Below, piece after piece: positions 15,867-24,176 of a DNA stretch of 64,000 nt. Position numbers and translations under genes: made by a program. Position 1 is the first letter of the stretch; every line of letters starts with the position of its first letter. The notes under the pieces were generated by a model, which worked only from the letters and a program-made list of their open reading frames with translations, made no database searches and was not told the origin of the DNA. The stretch is from a virus: positions 1-64,000 of the IMG/VR virus record IMGVR_UViG_3300042484_001250; one strand, written 5' to 3'.

Positions 15867-16079
15867 ATGTTATCAATCAAAAAATATATAACCGAAGGTA
15901 TTACTATCAACCAAACTAAGGATGGTTACAGAGTATTCACCACACCAACCCAACACTTTAATATCAAAGAGTTGGATGAATTAACTGCCGAACGATTTGA
16001 GTTAGAGATTGCAAATCAAAAGAAAAGTGAAGAGTTTCAAACACAATTATTTGGAGAGTACTTTAAGGATTTATTCTAA
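15867..16079 (+). CDS. small protein with candidate capsid-targeting N-terminus (70 aa)
   Basis: The first ten residues, MLSIKKYITE, match the layout of the T4 internal-protein capsid-targeting sequence, which the prohead protease cleaves after (Leu/Ile)-x-Glu. The same 10-residue layout occurs at 38647 and 45774. The rest is a small acidic/helical domain. The start lies 3 nt after the promoter element, so the mRNA may be leaderless. Assignment as a head-internal protein is inference. Confidence 0.6.
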   Translation: MLSIKKYITEGITINQTKDGYRVFTTPTQHFNIKELDELTAERFELEIANQKKSEEFQTQLFGEYFKDLF

Positions 16080-16342
16080 TGACAAGCAAACAATACAAAG
16101 AAAGACACAAAGATTATTTGACAGTAGGGCAGTTGAAAAAACAATTGGCGGATTACCCAGATGATGCATTAGTAGTTGCGCAACGCGTAGAGGATATGTA
16201 TTATGATGTGCTCAATGGATGGGAAACTTTAAAGAAACCAAACAACGTATATCCAGAATTCAATAGCGAGTACACCGCAGTTTGGAGTCCTGTATCATAT
16301 GGGGATGATAAAGAATGTTTTTATTTGGATTTGCACTATTAA
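16079..16342 (+). CDS. hypothetical phage protein (87 aa)
   Basis: The segment LTVGQLKKQLADYPDDALVV resembles a widespread small phage family with the pattern T-V-x-x-L-x-x-x-L-x-x-x-P-D-D. Function unknown. Starts within the previous stop (TAATG). Confidence 0.7.
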   Translation: MTSKQYKERHKDYLTVGQLKKQLADYPDDALVVAQRVEDMYYDVLNGWETLKKPNNVYPEFNSEYTAVWSPVSYGDDKECFYLDLHY

Positions 16343-16353
16343 ACTATACAATA

Positions 16354-16665
16354 ATGAGTTTATACAAAAATTACACAACAAAACTGACATTTGAGCAGTA
16401 TGATACGAAGGTTACATTAGAGAAACCAAATTCAGATACCACAATGGATGAGGTGTTGGAACTATTCAAAGGTGCAGCATTGGCAATGGGATATACTGAA
16501 AGGATGTGGAATCGTGCAGTATTTAATTATTGTGAAGAAAACACCGATAGTGATACAACGAATGGAATCACCGAAGAGATGTTAGATGAGGCATTCGCAC
16601 AACACAACGCACACGAAGAAGGGTTTGATATTGATTTTGATAACAAATATAAATCAGAAGAATAA
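16354..16665 (+). CDS. hypothetical protein (103 aa), paralogue of 57738
   Basis: Start at 16354 (MSLYKNYTTKL) chosen because the upstream frame runs through the previous gene. The central AALAMGYTERMWNRA matches AAAMGYTESTIKRA of the gene at 57738, and both start with a beta strand, so the two are dispersed paralogues. Possibly a small DNA- or protein-binding domain; unknown. Confidence 0.7.
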   Translation: MSLYKNYTTKLTFEQYDTKVTLEKPNSDTTMDEVLELFKGAALAMGYTERMWNRAVFNYCEENTDSDTTNGITEEMLDEAFAQHNAHEEGFDIDFDNKYKSEE

Positions 16666-16856
16666 TGGAGTTCAAATTAACAGAAGTAGAGGAAGCTAGA
16701 GTAAAGGAGTTTGAATCGGCCTTAATACAAATTTATGGTGAGACGGGTACGATTAAGTACATATTTACACCTGCATCTGGATTAGGTTATGGGATTGAAA
16801 TACATTCCGAAAAAGCAAACATTACAAAAGATATAACGGATTACGAAAGCTGGTAA
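16665..16856 (+). CDS. hypothetical protein (63 aa)
   Basis: Small acidic soluble protein; start overlaps the previous stop by 1 nt. Unrecognised. Confidence 0.65.
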   Translation: MEFKLTEVEEARVKEFESALIQIYGETGTIKYIFTPASGLGYGIEIHSEKANITKDITDYESW

Positions 16857-16859
16857 GAT

Positions 16860-17078
16860 ATGGAGGTAATTTTATTATTAATTATTGGGATATTTTTGAT
16901 ATACCGAATGATGAGAGTTGAGGAACGGATGAACAAATTGGAGCACGATATGTTGAGAGATAAGCAAGATGCTTTGTGGACTGAAGAGTTGGAAAGGCAA
17001 TATTGGGCAGAGCAACCACCAGAACCATTTGCAACACCTGAAGAGGTGGAGAAATATAATATCGATGGTAAGAAATAG
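16860..17078 (+). CDS. membrane-anchored helical protein (72 aa)
   Basis: An N-terminal membrane helix (residues 2-16) precedes a charged helix that looks like coiled coil. It overlaps the NlpC/P60 gene start by 14 nt, suggesting coupled expression with the wall hydrolase. Confidence 0.65.
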   Translation: MEVILLLIIGIFLIYRMMRVEERMNKLEHDMLRDKQDALWTEELERQYWAEQPPEPFATPEEVEKYNIDGKK

Positions 17079-17520
17079 TACAAAAATATTGGCTACAATA
17101 GCAACACTACTAATTTGGTTAATGTGCTATTGTTGCAGTGCTCAAACGCCAGATACTACATTAAATAAGTTCATTTGGCATTGGGTGGGTAAACCATACC
17201 GATTGGGTGGGCAAACTGAAAGGGGTATTGATTGTAGTAATTTCAACGCAAGATTATATAAGGAAATATTCCAAACCAATATCCCAAACGTATGTATCAA
17301 ACAATGGAATGCAACGGAAAGAGTAAAGAGGGATAGTTTAAGAGTAGGAGATTTACTATTCTTTACGAGCAGAGAATCCCCATCAGGTTGGCATTGTGGG
17401 ACATACATAGGTAATAATCTATTTGTTCACGCAGCAAATAGGGCAGAAGGAGTTAAAATTAGTACATTAGAAGAACCAAAATATAAAAGACGGTATAAAG
17501 GAGCCGGACGAAGAAGATGA
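17065..17520 (+). CDS. NlpC/P60 family peptidoglycan hydrolase, exported
   Basis: Start at 17065 gives an N-terminal membrane/signal segment ending M-C-Y-C-C-S-A-Q, which could be a lipoprotein signal. The catalytic Cys is in GIDCSNF, the catalytic His in GWHCGTYIG, and a further His in LFVHAA. NlpC/P60 enzymes cleave D-glutamyl-diamino acid bonds in wall peptides. Length of 151 aa gives a single catalytic domain (Spr-like). As a phage protein it could act in lysis or wall remodelling. Overlaps the next gene by 4 nt. The signal peptide sets it apart from ordinary cytoplasmic endolysins. Confidence 0.85.
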   Translation: MVRNSTKILATIATLLIWLMCYCCSAQTPDTTLNKFIWHWVGKPYRLGGQTERGIDCSNFNARLYKEIFQTNIPNVCIKQWNATERVKRDSLRVGDLLFFTSRESPSGWHCGTYIGNNLFVHAANRAEGVKISTLEEPKYKRRYKGAGRRR

Positions 17521-17783
17521 AAGTAAACTACGCAGTTGTATTCGCCGATGTGGTGGATGGTAATGAAATGAAAATCAAACACATTTGTGTGTATGAAAAC
17601 GAACCAGACCAATCCGATATCGATTTGTTAGCATCGGAGTTAGCAGTTGAGGAAGAGTTTGGTATGGTAGGGGATACTGATTACAAAATATATAAGTTTG
17701 ATAGGAGTATCGAAGAACACAATGAATTTATGAGTGTTGAATTAGAACTACCAGAAGAAATTGATGGTACTGAAGGATTATGA
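17517..17783 (+). CDS. hypothetical acidic protein (88 aa)
   Basis: Unrecognised small acidic protein coupled to the NlpC/P60 gene by an ATGA overlap. No signal peptide. Confidence 0.68.
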   Translation: MKVNYAVVFADVVDGNEMKIKHICVYENEPDQSDIDLLASELAVEEEFGMVGDTDYKIYKFDRSIEEHNEFMSVELELPEEIDGTEGL

Positions 17784-18013
17784 TTAGAACGAAGGAAGTT
17801 ACAAGAGCACAAAAGGAATTCATACCAAAATTGTATGCGTGGTTAGTTGCAGGTTACGATAACTACGAGATGTTCGATGGTATGAATAGAGATGTTGCCT
17901 ACTATAAAGCAATGGTAGAAAAGATAAGTATAATTGGAGAATATACGCAAGATGAGGCAGATGAACTTACTAAATTGACACAAATATATAAAAAAGAAAA
18001 GAAAATAGTATGA
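17780..18013 (+). CDS. hypothetical protein (77 aa)
   Basis: Helical soluble protein with a Lys-rich C-terminus; ATGA overlaps on both sides. Unrecognised. Confidence 0.66.
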   Translation: MIRTKEVTRAQKEFIPKLYAWLVAGYDNYEMFDGMNRDVAYYKAMVEKISIIGEYTQDEADELTKLTQIYKKEKKIV

Positions 18014-18342
18014 ATCGAAACGTAGAAAATTGGTTAAGAGCAACGCTTATGGTAGGTGGTTTTATAGGTGGGATTGGTGGTGTGATATATACAATGTTTA
18101 AGTTGTATGCTATGTTTCCAAACGGATTTCGTTATGGTGCAACGATTAGTATTTTATTAACATTTGTATATGCTATCATTTATTTTATCAAAGAAGAGTT
18201 GGATGCGAAGGATGCATCGGACAAATATTGGGAAGATACATATCCATCGTATTCCAAAACCAAAAAGAAGAAGGAAACACACAAAGAGTTTATGGAGAGG
18301 TTGGATGATGCTTGGGAACGAGATTTTGGTAAAAAAGGATAA
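18010..18342 (+). CDS. two-pass membrane protein (110 aa)
   Basis: Two hydrophobic helices (about residues 13-34 and 43-60) and a basic cytoplasmic tail rich in Lys and Glu. In a block with the wall hydrolase, so a holin-like role is conceivable, but there is no direct support. Confidence 0.66.
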   Translation: MNRNVENWLRATLMVGGFIGGIGGVIYTMFKLYAMFPNGFRYGATISILLTFVYAIIYFIKEELDAKDASDKYWEDTYPSYSKTKKKKETHKEFMERLDDAWERDFGKKG

Positions 18343-18343
18343 T

Positions 18344-18514
18344 ATGAACTTTGATGATATAATAACGGAGTTGGTTGCTTTAGAATATGAGGTAACTTTA
18401 GCCAATATGAATGGACATAAGGCAAGTGATGATGATGAATATGCCGGAAAACGAAAGAGAGTGGGGGAGTTGAGAGAACTATTAAACAAATTAGAGAATG
18501 GAGCAGAAAGATAA
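18344..18514 (+). CDS. small helical protein (56 aa)
   Basis: ATG at 18344, 1 nt after the previous stop; the product (MNFDDIITELVALEYEV) is a charged helical hairpin. The longer upstream frame is a shadow of the membrane protein gene. Confidence 0.6.
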   Translation: MNFDDIITELVALEYEVTLANMNGHKASDDDEYAGKRKRVGELRELLNKLENGAER

Positions 18515-18932
18515 TAATTGGGATATGGCTACCACATTGGGAAGGTATCTGAATAGTGGAGGTTATGGTGTGGGGTATATTAAAGATGCTATAAACGAAG
18601 GACCGGCAATAACACCTTTATTGGGATTGGAGAACCCTGAAAAACTTACCAAATTTCAAAGAACTAATATGGTAGTATTCCACATACCAATGACTGATGA
18701 ATCTTTGGAATATTCTTGGAGAGCCGAAGATGTGTTAGGGCAGAAAGGAGTTCTGAAAATTGAAAGAGAGATGGAACACAATAAATTTACAAATACAAAG
18801 CAGGTTTTGTTCAGATGGAGTGGTGAGAATAACGGAAGCGATTGGGTAGATGTAGATAGAGTAAAAGACCCACAATTTGTATTGGATTACATAGAATCCT
18901 GCTTAAATGGAAAGCACTCATTACCTTTTTAA
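18498..18932 (+). CDS. hypothetical protein (144 aa)
   Basis: Unrecognised soluble protein with mixed beta/alpha character (GVLKIEREMEHNKFTNTKQVLF in the middle is a likely hairpin). Overlaps the previous gene by 17 nt. Confidence 0.7.
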   Translation: MEQKDNNWDMATTLGRYLNSGGYGVGYIKDAINEGPAITPLLGLENPEKLTKFQRTNMVVFHIPMTDESLEYSWRAEDVLGQKGVLKIEREMEHNKFTNTKQVLFRWSGENNGSDWVDVDRVKDPQFVLDYIESCLNGKHSLPF

Positions 18933-18941
18933 TATAAAATT

Positions 18942-19235
18942 ATGACAGGAGCAGAAATAATAATGTTACTATTGATTGCCATAAATGGATTGGTAATCGC
19001 AGCGGAGTTGGTAAGTTGGACACGATATGTGAACGGACTGAACAAACGAAAGGAGGTAGATAAATACCTAAATTCGGAGCAATTCCAAATCGATAAGCAA
19101 ATGAGATTGGATGAAACCTATAAGATGATAGATAAGATTAAGGAGCAAAAGGATGCCCAATTACTATCTAAGAATCAAAAGGGAAAGAAAGAAAAGCCAA
19201 CACCAAAGGGCAGAAATATGATAGATAAGTTATGA
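18942..19235 (+). CDS. membrane-anchored coiled-coil protein (97 aa)
   Basis: One N-terminal membrane helix (residues 5-24) and a long Lys/Glu/Gln-rich helix. Overlaps the next gene by 4 nt. Unrecognised. Confidence 0.66.
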   Translation: MTGAEIIMLLLIAINGLVIAAELVSWTRYVNGLNKRKEVDKYLNSEQFQIDKQMRLDETYKMIDKIKEQKDAQLLSKNQKGKKEKPTPKGRNMIDKL

Positions 19236-19423
19236 AAAGATACCATTTAGAAGTAATTACGGGAAGTGATTTTGGTGTAGATTACGAAGTAGAGGCAGAT
19301 ACATATGATTATAGTGGAAGTGGGTGTTATACTTTCTATATTCGGCCTAATATAAATAGTTTGGAGGTTGTGGCATCCTATCCAATCAATAGAACAATTA
19401 TCAAACGAATCGAAGAGATATAA
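19232..19423 (+). CDS. hypothetical protein (63 aa)
   Basis: Small beta-rich protein with many aromatic residues; coupled to the upstream gene by ATGA. Unrecognised. Last gene before the first paralogue array. Confidence 0.64.
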   Translation: MKRYHLEVITGSDFGVDYEVEADTYDYSGSGCYTFYIRPNINSLEVVASYPINRTIIKRIEEI

Positions 19424-19426
19424 GAG

Positions 19427-19909
19427 ATGAGTTTAACGGGAGCGTGGGCAAAGTTGCAGATGCAAATGGAAATGGATAGGATACGAGCTAACTATGATAC
19501 CCAACAAAAAATTTTAGAGTTACACAAATCAATGTGGGACAGAGATGATAAAAAGAATTCAGATATGCTAACGATACAAAACATAAATAAGATAGTAGGA
19601 AGGACATTCCATATAGGAGGGAACATACTAACAATAGGAAGGATATTCGATGTGTATGAGTGGATAGATAATAGGTATGAGTTTATAGTAGAAATCAGTA
19701 CACCCGATGGTAAGATAAAACAATTCTCTTTAAACTTAAATAGAGAGAAAATACCTTATCCTATAGTCTTAAAAGATTGCTGGGAACTATCTTATGAAGA
19801 GAAACCAAACCAACTAAAAGTAGAAGCATTGGGTAAGGGAGATTTACGAAATATGGGAGAGGTTATACGGAGAATATGTAATTTAATGGAAAGGGTATTA
19901 AATCCGTAG
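19427..19909 (+). CDS. MLTI-x-N array protein 1, with N-terminal extension (160 aa)
   Basis: First copy of the tandem family. A helical, Met/Gln-rich N-terminal extension of 46 residues precedes a domain that starts MLTIQNINKIVGR at residue 47, exactly like the full-length starts of the other copies. Shared features are a beta-rich body, a conserved N-R-E/K-R-E type basic-acidic pair and a C-terminal helix. Function unknown. The extension suggests fusion with a separate helical module. Confidence 0.75.
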   Translation: MSLTGAWAKLQMQMEMDRIRANYDTQQKILELHKSMWDRDDKKNSDMLTIQNINKIVGRTFHIGGNILTIGRIFDVYEWIDNRYEFIVEISTPDGKIKQFSLNLNREKIPYPIVLKDCWELSYEEKPNQLKVEALGKGDLRNMGEVIRRICNLMERVLNP

Positions 19910-19911
19910 GC

Positions 19912-20265
19912 ATGAAATTAACGATAAAAAACATAGATAAGATATTTGGTAGACAGTTGTATTCGAAGTGGATACAAAATTCTTATGGTTGGGCAGTTCA
20001 AAGTGTTGAAGATATTGGGGATAAATACATATTCGAATTAGTAAGTAATGGTAGATTCACACATGCGGAGATACAATTGAAAAGAGAACCTGTCAAATAT
20101 AATCCCGATGATAGGGTATTTTTATATGAGTTATGGGCATGGAATTTGGAAGAGGATAAAGCAGAACAGATGTGGTTTTCAATGCAAGAATTGAATACCG
20201 TAGAGGGAATGGTAATGAGATTAGGATTGATGTTAGAAAAAGTTATACCCAAAAATATTGTATAG
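19912..20265 (+). CDS. MLTI-x-N array protein 2 (117 aa)
   Basis: Starts MKLTIKNIDKIFGR, then a Y-G-W-A-V strand and I-Q-L-K-R-E-P in the middle, ending in a C-terminal amphipathic helix. Clearly homologous to its neighbour upstream and to the array at 28679-32261. No enzyme motif is visible. Confidence 0.75.
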   Translation: MKLTIKNIDKIFGRQLYSKWIQNSYGWAVQSVEDIGDKYIFELVSNGRFTHAEIQLKREPVKYNPDDRVFLYELWAWNLEEDKAEQMWFSMQELNTVEGMVMRLGLMLEKVIPKNIV

Positions 20266-20266
20266 T

Positions 20267-20617
20267 ATGGAAAAGATACACATCCAAAACCCAAACAAAC
20301 TGATTGATTTTGTAAGCAAGAGTTTAACAAGTTGGAAAATTCATTATGTAGGAGAGAACCCAACCGGAGGTATATATGAGTATGTACTAGCGGATAAAGA
20401 AAACCCTAACATAAAGATATTAGTACAAATCTATAAGGAGACACAACAAATGTATGACCCGAATGATTTTTTGAGGCATCAATATGTAAAAATCTATTGT
20501 AATAATGTAAACGTACCCCTTGCAAGAGGATGCACTAAATTTTTAAGAGTAGAAGAATTTAAGGATATGAGAAGGGTATTTAATCAAATCCATACTGGAG
20601 CTAGACAAGTATTATAA
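20267..20617 (+). CDS. MLTI-x-N array protein 3 (116 aa)
   Basis: Start at 20267 (MEKIHIQNPNKLIDF) chosen over 20258, which overlaps the previous stop. Shares I-x-N-P-N-K-L-I-D-F with the next copy, and the beta-rich body and C-terminal helix of the family. Function unknown. Confidence 0.72.
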   Translation: MEKIHIQNPNKLIDFVSKSLTSWKIHYVGENPTGGIYEYVLADKENPNIKILVQIYKETQQMYDPNDFLRHQYVKIYCNNVNVPLARGCTKFLRVEEFKDMRRVFNQIHTGARQVL

Positions 20618-20621
20618 TAAT

Positions 20622-20975
20622 ATGAAAAAGATTAAGATAGAAAACCCAAACAAACTGATTGATTTTGCTGAAAGCAGTACCATATGGACTATCAAATATA
20701 GGAGAGAATGCGATGAGGCATATACATTTGGATTGCAGTTTGACCCTAATATAGTGTGGGATGGATACCAAATCCATATCCTAAAGAAAACGAAAGTGAT
20801 AGAGGATATGTATGATGATAGTAAATCACACTACTATGTGGATATGGTATGTGAAGCGATGACTGGAATGAGAAAGCAAATCACTAACACAATACCATTA
20901 GATGATGCGATGAGAGTGGGGAAGGTATTGGCACATATGCTGGATGGAGTGGCAGAAATGGAAGGAAGATTATAA
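20622..20975 (+). CDS. MLTI-x-N array protein 4 (117 aa)
   Basis: Starts MKKIKIENPNKLIDF, the closest relative of array protein 3. Ends within the start of the HNH gene (TAATG), so the endonuclease is tightly attached to the array. Confidence 0.72.
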   Translation: MKKIKIENPNKLIDFAESSTIWTIKYRRECDEAYTFGLQFDPNIVWDGYQIHILKKTKVIEDMYDDSKSHYYVDMVCEAMTGMRKQITNTIPLDDAMRVGKVLAHMLDGVAEMEGRL

Positions 20976-22477
20976 TGACTAAAATAAGGAAAAATTTAAA
21001 TTGCAAGGAGTGTAATAATCCCAATCCAGCAGGAAAAAGTTTTTGTTCGGATAAATGCTATGATATAAATTATAAAAAAAATAAAAAGCTAAAAAGAGAA
21101 GCAAATAAGCATTTAAGATTATTGTATAATGGATTATCTAAAATAGATGAAATAAAATACTATATAAATTTAGCAAGTAAAGTTTCATCCTACAAAGAAT
21201 TGCGTAATTTAGATACAATGCCAAACAAAAGAAGTTGTAATTGGCTTGTTAAGTATTGTAAACCCAATTGGATGATATCTGCAGATGAATATAGTAACCG
21301 AATTCAATTAGAAAAAGAGGAAAGAGATGCTGAAAGAATTAGTGAAATTGGAGAGTTATCATATGTAAAACAAATTATAAGTAGTGAGCATAAGGTGGGA
21401 TATCCTTTGAAAATACAATTTGAATGTACAAATGGGCATATTATAAAAAGACCTTATAAGTATATTATAAAAGAAGGTAAATGTTCTATATGCCATACTC
21501 AAACTAAATCTGTACATAAAAAAAAGGTTAAATTACTAGAGATAGAATCCCAACAAAATCAAAAAAAAGCTGATAAACTGAAAGAATGTTTGGAGCGTGT
21601 TAAAATGGTTTCGGACTTTATTGAAAGTGGTGAGTATAAAAATTATGATAGTTGGAATCAAACCCCAATATCATATGGGTATCATTGGTTACGAAATGGA
21701 TTTGGTAAGGAATATTTAACAAACGAATTAAAATTGGAATTGGATAGGATAAGTTATTTTACATATAAAACAGCTGGTGCAAGGTGTCCATATCCAAAAA
21801 AGAAAGGGCATAATTGGTGTAAACACTGTGAGACAGAAAAACATGAAAATGATTTTAGAAGGAATATTTGTAAGCAATGCTCGTTACAATATAGGAGGGA
21901 TACATACTATGAAGCAGGTAACATACAAGGTAGAATAAACTATCATACAAACCCAATGGTTAAATTACATGCATTGGTTAAGGTATATGTTAATTCGGCA
22001 TTGAAGGGAAAGTCAAAATCATTTCGTACAAAAGATATATTGGGTCTAGAGTGGGATGTATTTAGGGATTATATTGAAGGGATGTTTGAACCTTGGATGA
22101 CTTGGGATAATCATGGACATGGTATTGGTAAGTGGGCATTGCAACATATAATACCAAAAACATACGCAGAAACCGAAGATGACATTTATAGATTGAATTA
22201 CTATAAGAATCTAATGCCAATGGATTTTTCGGACAACGGAGCATTGCATGATAGGATACTAAGATATCAATTGAATGAATGGCATTATGATAATTGTAGT
22301 GATTTTTTAGACAAGTACAAAGACAGGATATTAGAAAGTATGGACGAAATCCACTCGAAGCCGGACACACCTAATAAAATAAATTCAGCTAAAAATACTA
22401 GTAATAATAATAAGACAATAAAAGAACTAAGTATAGGTATAGGTAGTATAGATAGAACTCCCTACCTAACGGAATAA
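20975..22477 (+). CDS. HNH endonuclease with several zinc fingers (500 aa)
   Basis: Three cysteine clusters are visible: C-K-E-C ... C-S-D-K-C at residues 9-27; C-T-N-G-H ... C-S-I-C around 149-172, the zinc-ribbon pattern common in mobile endonucleases; and W-C-K-H-C ... C-K-Q-C near 284-309. The C-terminal part has WALQHIIPKT and, 20-odd residues later, N-L-M-P-M-D, matching the H-x-x-P ... N-L core of HNH nucleases; the usual Asp before His is Gln. A low-complexity Asn/Lys tail ends the protein. It is most likely a free-standing homing-type endonuclease. It sits at the end of array 1 and just before the repeat-rich non-coding region. Confidence 0.7.
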   Translation: MTKIRKNLNCKECNNPNPAGKSFCSDKCYDINYKKNKKLKREANKHLRLLYNGLSKIDEIKYYINLASKVSSYKELRNLDTMPNKRSCNWLVKYCKPNWMISADEYSNRIQLEKEERDAERISEIGELSYVKQIISSEHKVGYPLKIQFECTNGHIIKRPYKYIIKEGKCSICHTQTKSVHKKKVKLLEIESQQNQKKADKLKECLERVKMVSDFIESGEYKNYDSWNQTPISYGYHWLRNGFGKEYLTNELKLELDRISYFTYKTAGARCPYPKKKGHNWCKHCETEKHENDFRRNICKQCSLQYRRDTYYEAGNIQGRINYHTNPMVKLHALVKVYVNSALKGKSKSFRTKDILGLEWDVFRDYIEGMFEPWMTWDNHGHGIGKWALQHIIPKTYAETEDDIYRLNYYKNLMPMDFSDNGALHDRILRYQLNEWHYDNCSDFLDKYKDRILESMDEIHSKPDTPNKINSAKNTSNNNKTIKELSIGIGSIDRTPYLTE

Positions 22478-22503
22478 CTAACAACACTAAATCAACCTAA
22501 AAT

Positions 22504-22623
22504 ATGGAAAACTTTTTATACGGAATGATAGCAGGGATAGGGATAACGATTATAACCCTAATAACGATATCACACTACCTATTTCCAACTAAGAAAGAAG
22601 ATGATAACCAATGGGAACCCTGA
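22504..22623 (+). CDS. single-pass membrane peptide (39 aa)
   Basis: ATG at 22504, 39 codons to TGA 22621. One membrane helix (GMIAGIGITIITLITI) and a short acidic tail. Overlaps the next small ORF by 13 nt. Supported by composition only. Confidence 0.5.
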   Translation: MENFLYGMIAGIGITIITLITISHYLFPTKKEDDNQWEP

Positions 22624-22754
22624 AAGAAAGGTTAAAAAAGATAGGGAAGATTAGCAAGGAACTTGTTAAGAAATACTGGTGGGTAATCCTTATATACTAC
22701 ACCCTCAAAGGGATTGCGGCTCTGCTCTTTATGTGGTTCTTAATCAACGCCTAA
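22611..22754 (+). CDS. single-pass membrane peptide (47 aa)
   Basis: ATG at 22611, 47 codons to TAA 22752. A basic amphipathic N-terminus is followed by a membrane helix (WWVILIYYTLKGIAALLF). Unrecognised. Confidence 0.52.
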   Translation: MGTLKERLKKIGKISKELVKKYWWVILIYYTLKGIAALLFMWFLINA

Positions 22755-22785
22755 GAGCACTATTATTACACACTAATAATTATCT

Positions 22786-23123
22786 ACGTTTTTTATCCAA
22801 AATCGCTTAGAATTCAACTATCGAAGAATTATCATATATGGAGTGGTTAAAAATCGTATCCATATCACACCCACATAGAGCAGTATTAAAATTACCTAAA
22901 GTTATAGGGTAATAACACCAAAAAGATAGCTAGTTAATATATCACATTACCCGATAGGCTACTACACACACCTTTTGAGAGCAAATTTTTTTTTCAAGCC
23001 CGAGCTTCCACACTATTTTTGGATACGTTTTTTATTCAAGCCAACGGTTTTGGATACGTTTTTTACTCGGAATTTTGAATACGTTTTTTATTCAAGTCCG
23101 ATGAGCTGGATACGTTTTTTATT
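22786..23123 (+). repeat. TACGTTTTTTAT repeats (5 copies)
   Basis: The core TACGTTTTTTA(T/C) occurs near 22784, 23023, 23057, 23080 and 23110. The last four are spaced roughly 23-34 nt and share flanks TTTTGGA before and TCAAG or TCGGA after. They look like iterons or clustered protein-binding sites. Confidence 0.65.
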
Positions 23124-23214
23124 CCGATAAGCTGAAAAAATCCCCATAACATATAAGTTGTGCGAAATTTACATATGTGATTAGCTAGTTTACAATTGTA
23201 TTATTCTAAGCGAT
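22802..23214. repeat. 12-bp inverted repeat flanking the iteron-like repeats
   Basis: ATCGCTTAGAAT at 22802-22813 is the exact reverse complement of ATTCTAAGCGAT at 23203-23214. The arms enclose the TACGTTTTTTAT cluster. Twelve bases could arise by chance in 64 kb, but the placement is suggestive. Confidence 0.45.
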
Positions 23215-23438
23215 GACAGCAGAATTCCCAAGGGTCAAGCGAAAAAACGTTGTACTTTTTTAAGAAACGGGCCCAATCTTAGTTTTGTACCATCATTTTT
23301 TGTTATATAATTTACATTATGTTAAGTAGAGCGGCACCATATTAGAAAAGTACAATTCCATATTCACGAATCCACGATACCGGTGCAATCCCATCCCAAA
23401 AAAATATAAAAAAAAGCTGAAAATAAATCGAAAAAGAC

Positions 23439-23469
23439 TTGACTTTATGGAATTTATTTCGTATTTTTA
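23439..23469 (+). promoter_or_regulatory. probable promoter reading out of the non-coding region
   Basis: GACTTGAC (TTG 23439-23441), 20-nt spacer, TATTTTTA (23462-23469). It lies between AAATAAAT and ATTTATTT arms, like the merged hairpin-promoter at 4828. No ORF starts before 23591, so it makes a long leader or a small RNA. Confidence 0.5.
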
Positions 23470-23554
23470 AGGTGTGGGAGGGCGGGTGATATATTCCATA
23501 TTCCAGCCTAACGTGAGACCGGTGAGCAAGTTAGCAAAATAATTCCGAATTCGT

Positions 23555-23585
23555 TTGGATATATCAGGAAGTTTTCGTATCTTTG
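23555..23585 (+). promoter_or_regulatory. TATCTTTG-class promoter
   Basis: TTG (23555-23557), 20-nt spacer, TATCTTTG (23578-23585). ATG 23591 is 5 nt beyond, implying a leaderless mRNA. Confidence 0.7.
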
Positions 23586-23590
23586 TACTG

Positions 23591-23884
23591 ATGGAAAAAA
23601 CAAGGCAGATGCACTTGGTGGCTGAACTATACACTAATAATAAGACGGGGGAGTACTACGTTGTTACGAATCCTCATTCAGATGAGCCCACATCCATTCG
23701 AAAATATTATTTACCAATCGGGCCCAAACTAATCTATCCTAAGAGATGGGGGAGGAAAGCAGGAGCACTTGAGTTGCTGAAAGCTAAGATTGAAGACCAG
23801 AAGAGAATACTACATAATGCAAATAAAGAATTACTCAAGCTTCAGGCTTGTGAAGTAGAAACTCTAAAATGGAAAGATGATTAA
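23591..23884 (+). CDS. hypothetical protein, probably leaderless (97 aa)
   Basis: The frame is open from 23555, but that codon is inside the promoter, so ATG 23591 (MEKTRQMHLVAEL) is used. Beta-rich N-terminal half and a charged coiled-coil C-terminus. Unrecognised. Confidence 0.68.
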   Translation: MEKTRQMHLVAELYTNNKTGEYYVVTNPHSDEPTSIRKYYLPIGPKLIYPKRWGRKAGALELLKAKIEDQKRILHNANKELLKLQACEVETLKWKDD

Positions 23885-24056
23885 ATACACAAGGGAATCA
23901 ATGTTGCTTATCGCAGCCTCAATGGGATTAGATGAGGAGTTGGTATCGTATGCCAAACAAATACAATCTGTGCTTTCCTCCGGTGGAGATGGGTGTCCAT
24001 ATGAAGATGCTTTGGAAATGGCTTTCGAAGAATTAATCCGGCCCAAATTAGCCTGA
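23877..24056 (+). CDS. small hypothetical protein (59 aa)
   Basis: ATG at 23877 overlaps the previous gene by 8 nt; 59 codons to TGA 24054. A helical acidic protein (MIKYTRESMLLIAASMG). Unrecognised. Confidence 0.58.
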   Translation: MIKYTRESMLLIAASMGLDEELVSYAKQIQSVLSSGGDGCPYEDALEMAFEELIRPKLA

Positions 24057-24094
24057 CAAATAGTCACACATAACCTGACACATCGTCATATATT

Positions 24095-24129
24095 TTGTTA
24101 GGAATTTCCATGTCTTTTTCATACCTTTA
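24095..24129 (+). promoter_or_regulatory. TACCTTTA-class promoter, irregular upstream element
   Basis: TACCTTTATTATATG (from 24122) is present and followed by a GAGAGAGA leader with TTCTC. The best TTG (24095-24097) is 24 nt away instead of 20, so this may be a weaker or differently controlled member. Confidence 0.55.
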
Positions 24130-24176
24130 TTATATGTGAGAGAGAGATGGTTCTCCTCCTTTAACCCCACTTTGTT

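Larger units (their letters stand above)
22755..23554. other. 800-bp non-coding region with repeats
   Basis: No convincing ORF on either strand. It contains five copies of a TACGTTTTTTAT motif, a 12-bp inverted repeat flanking them, several homopolymer runs, and a promoter near its right end (23439-23469). This is the longest gene-free stretch in the window, so a replication origin, regulatory region or non-coding RNA gene is plausible. Which of these applies cannot be told by eye. Confidence 0.6.
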
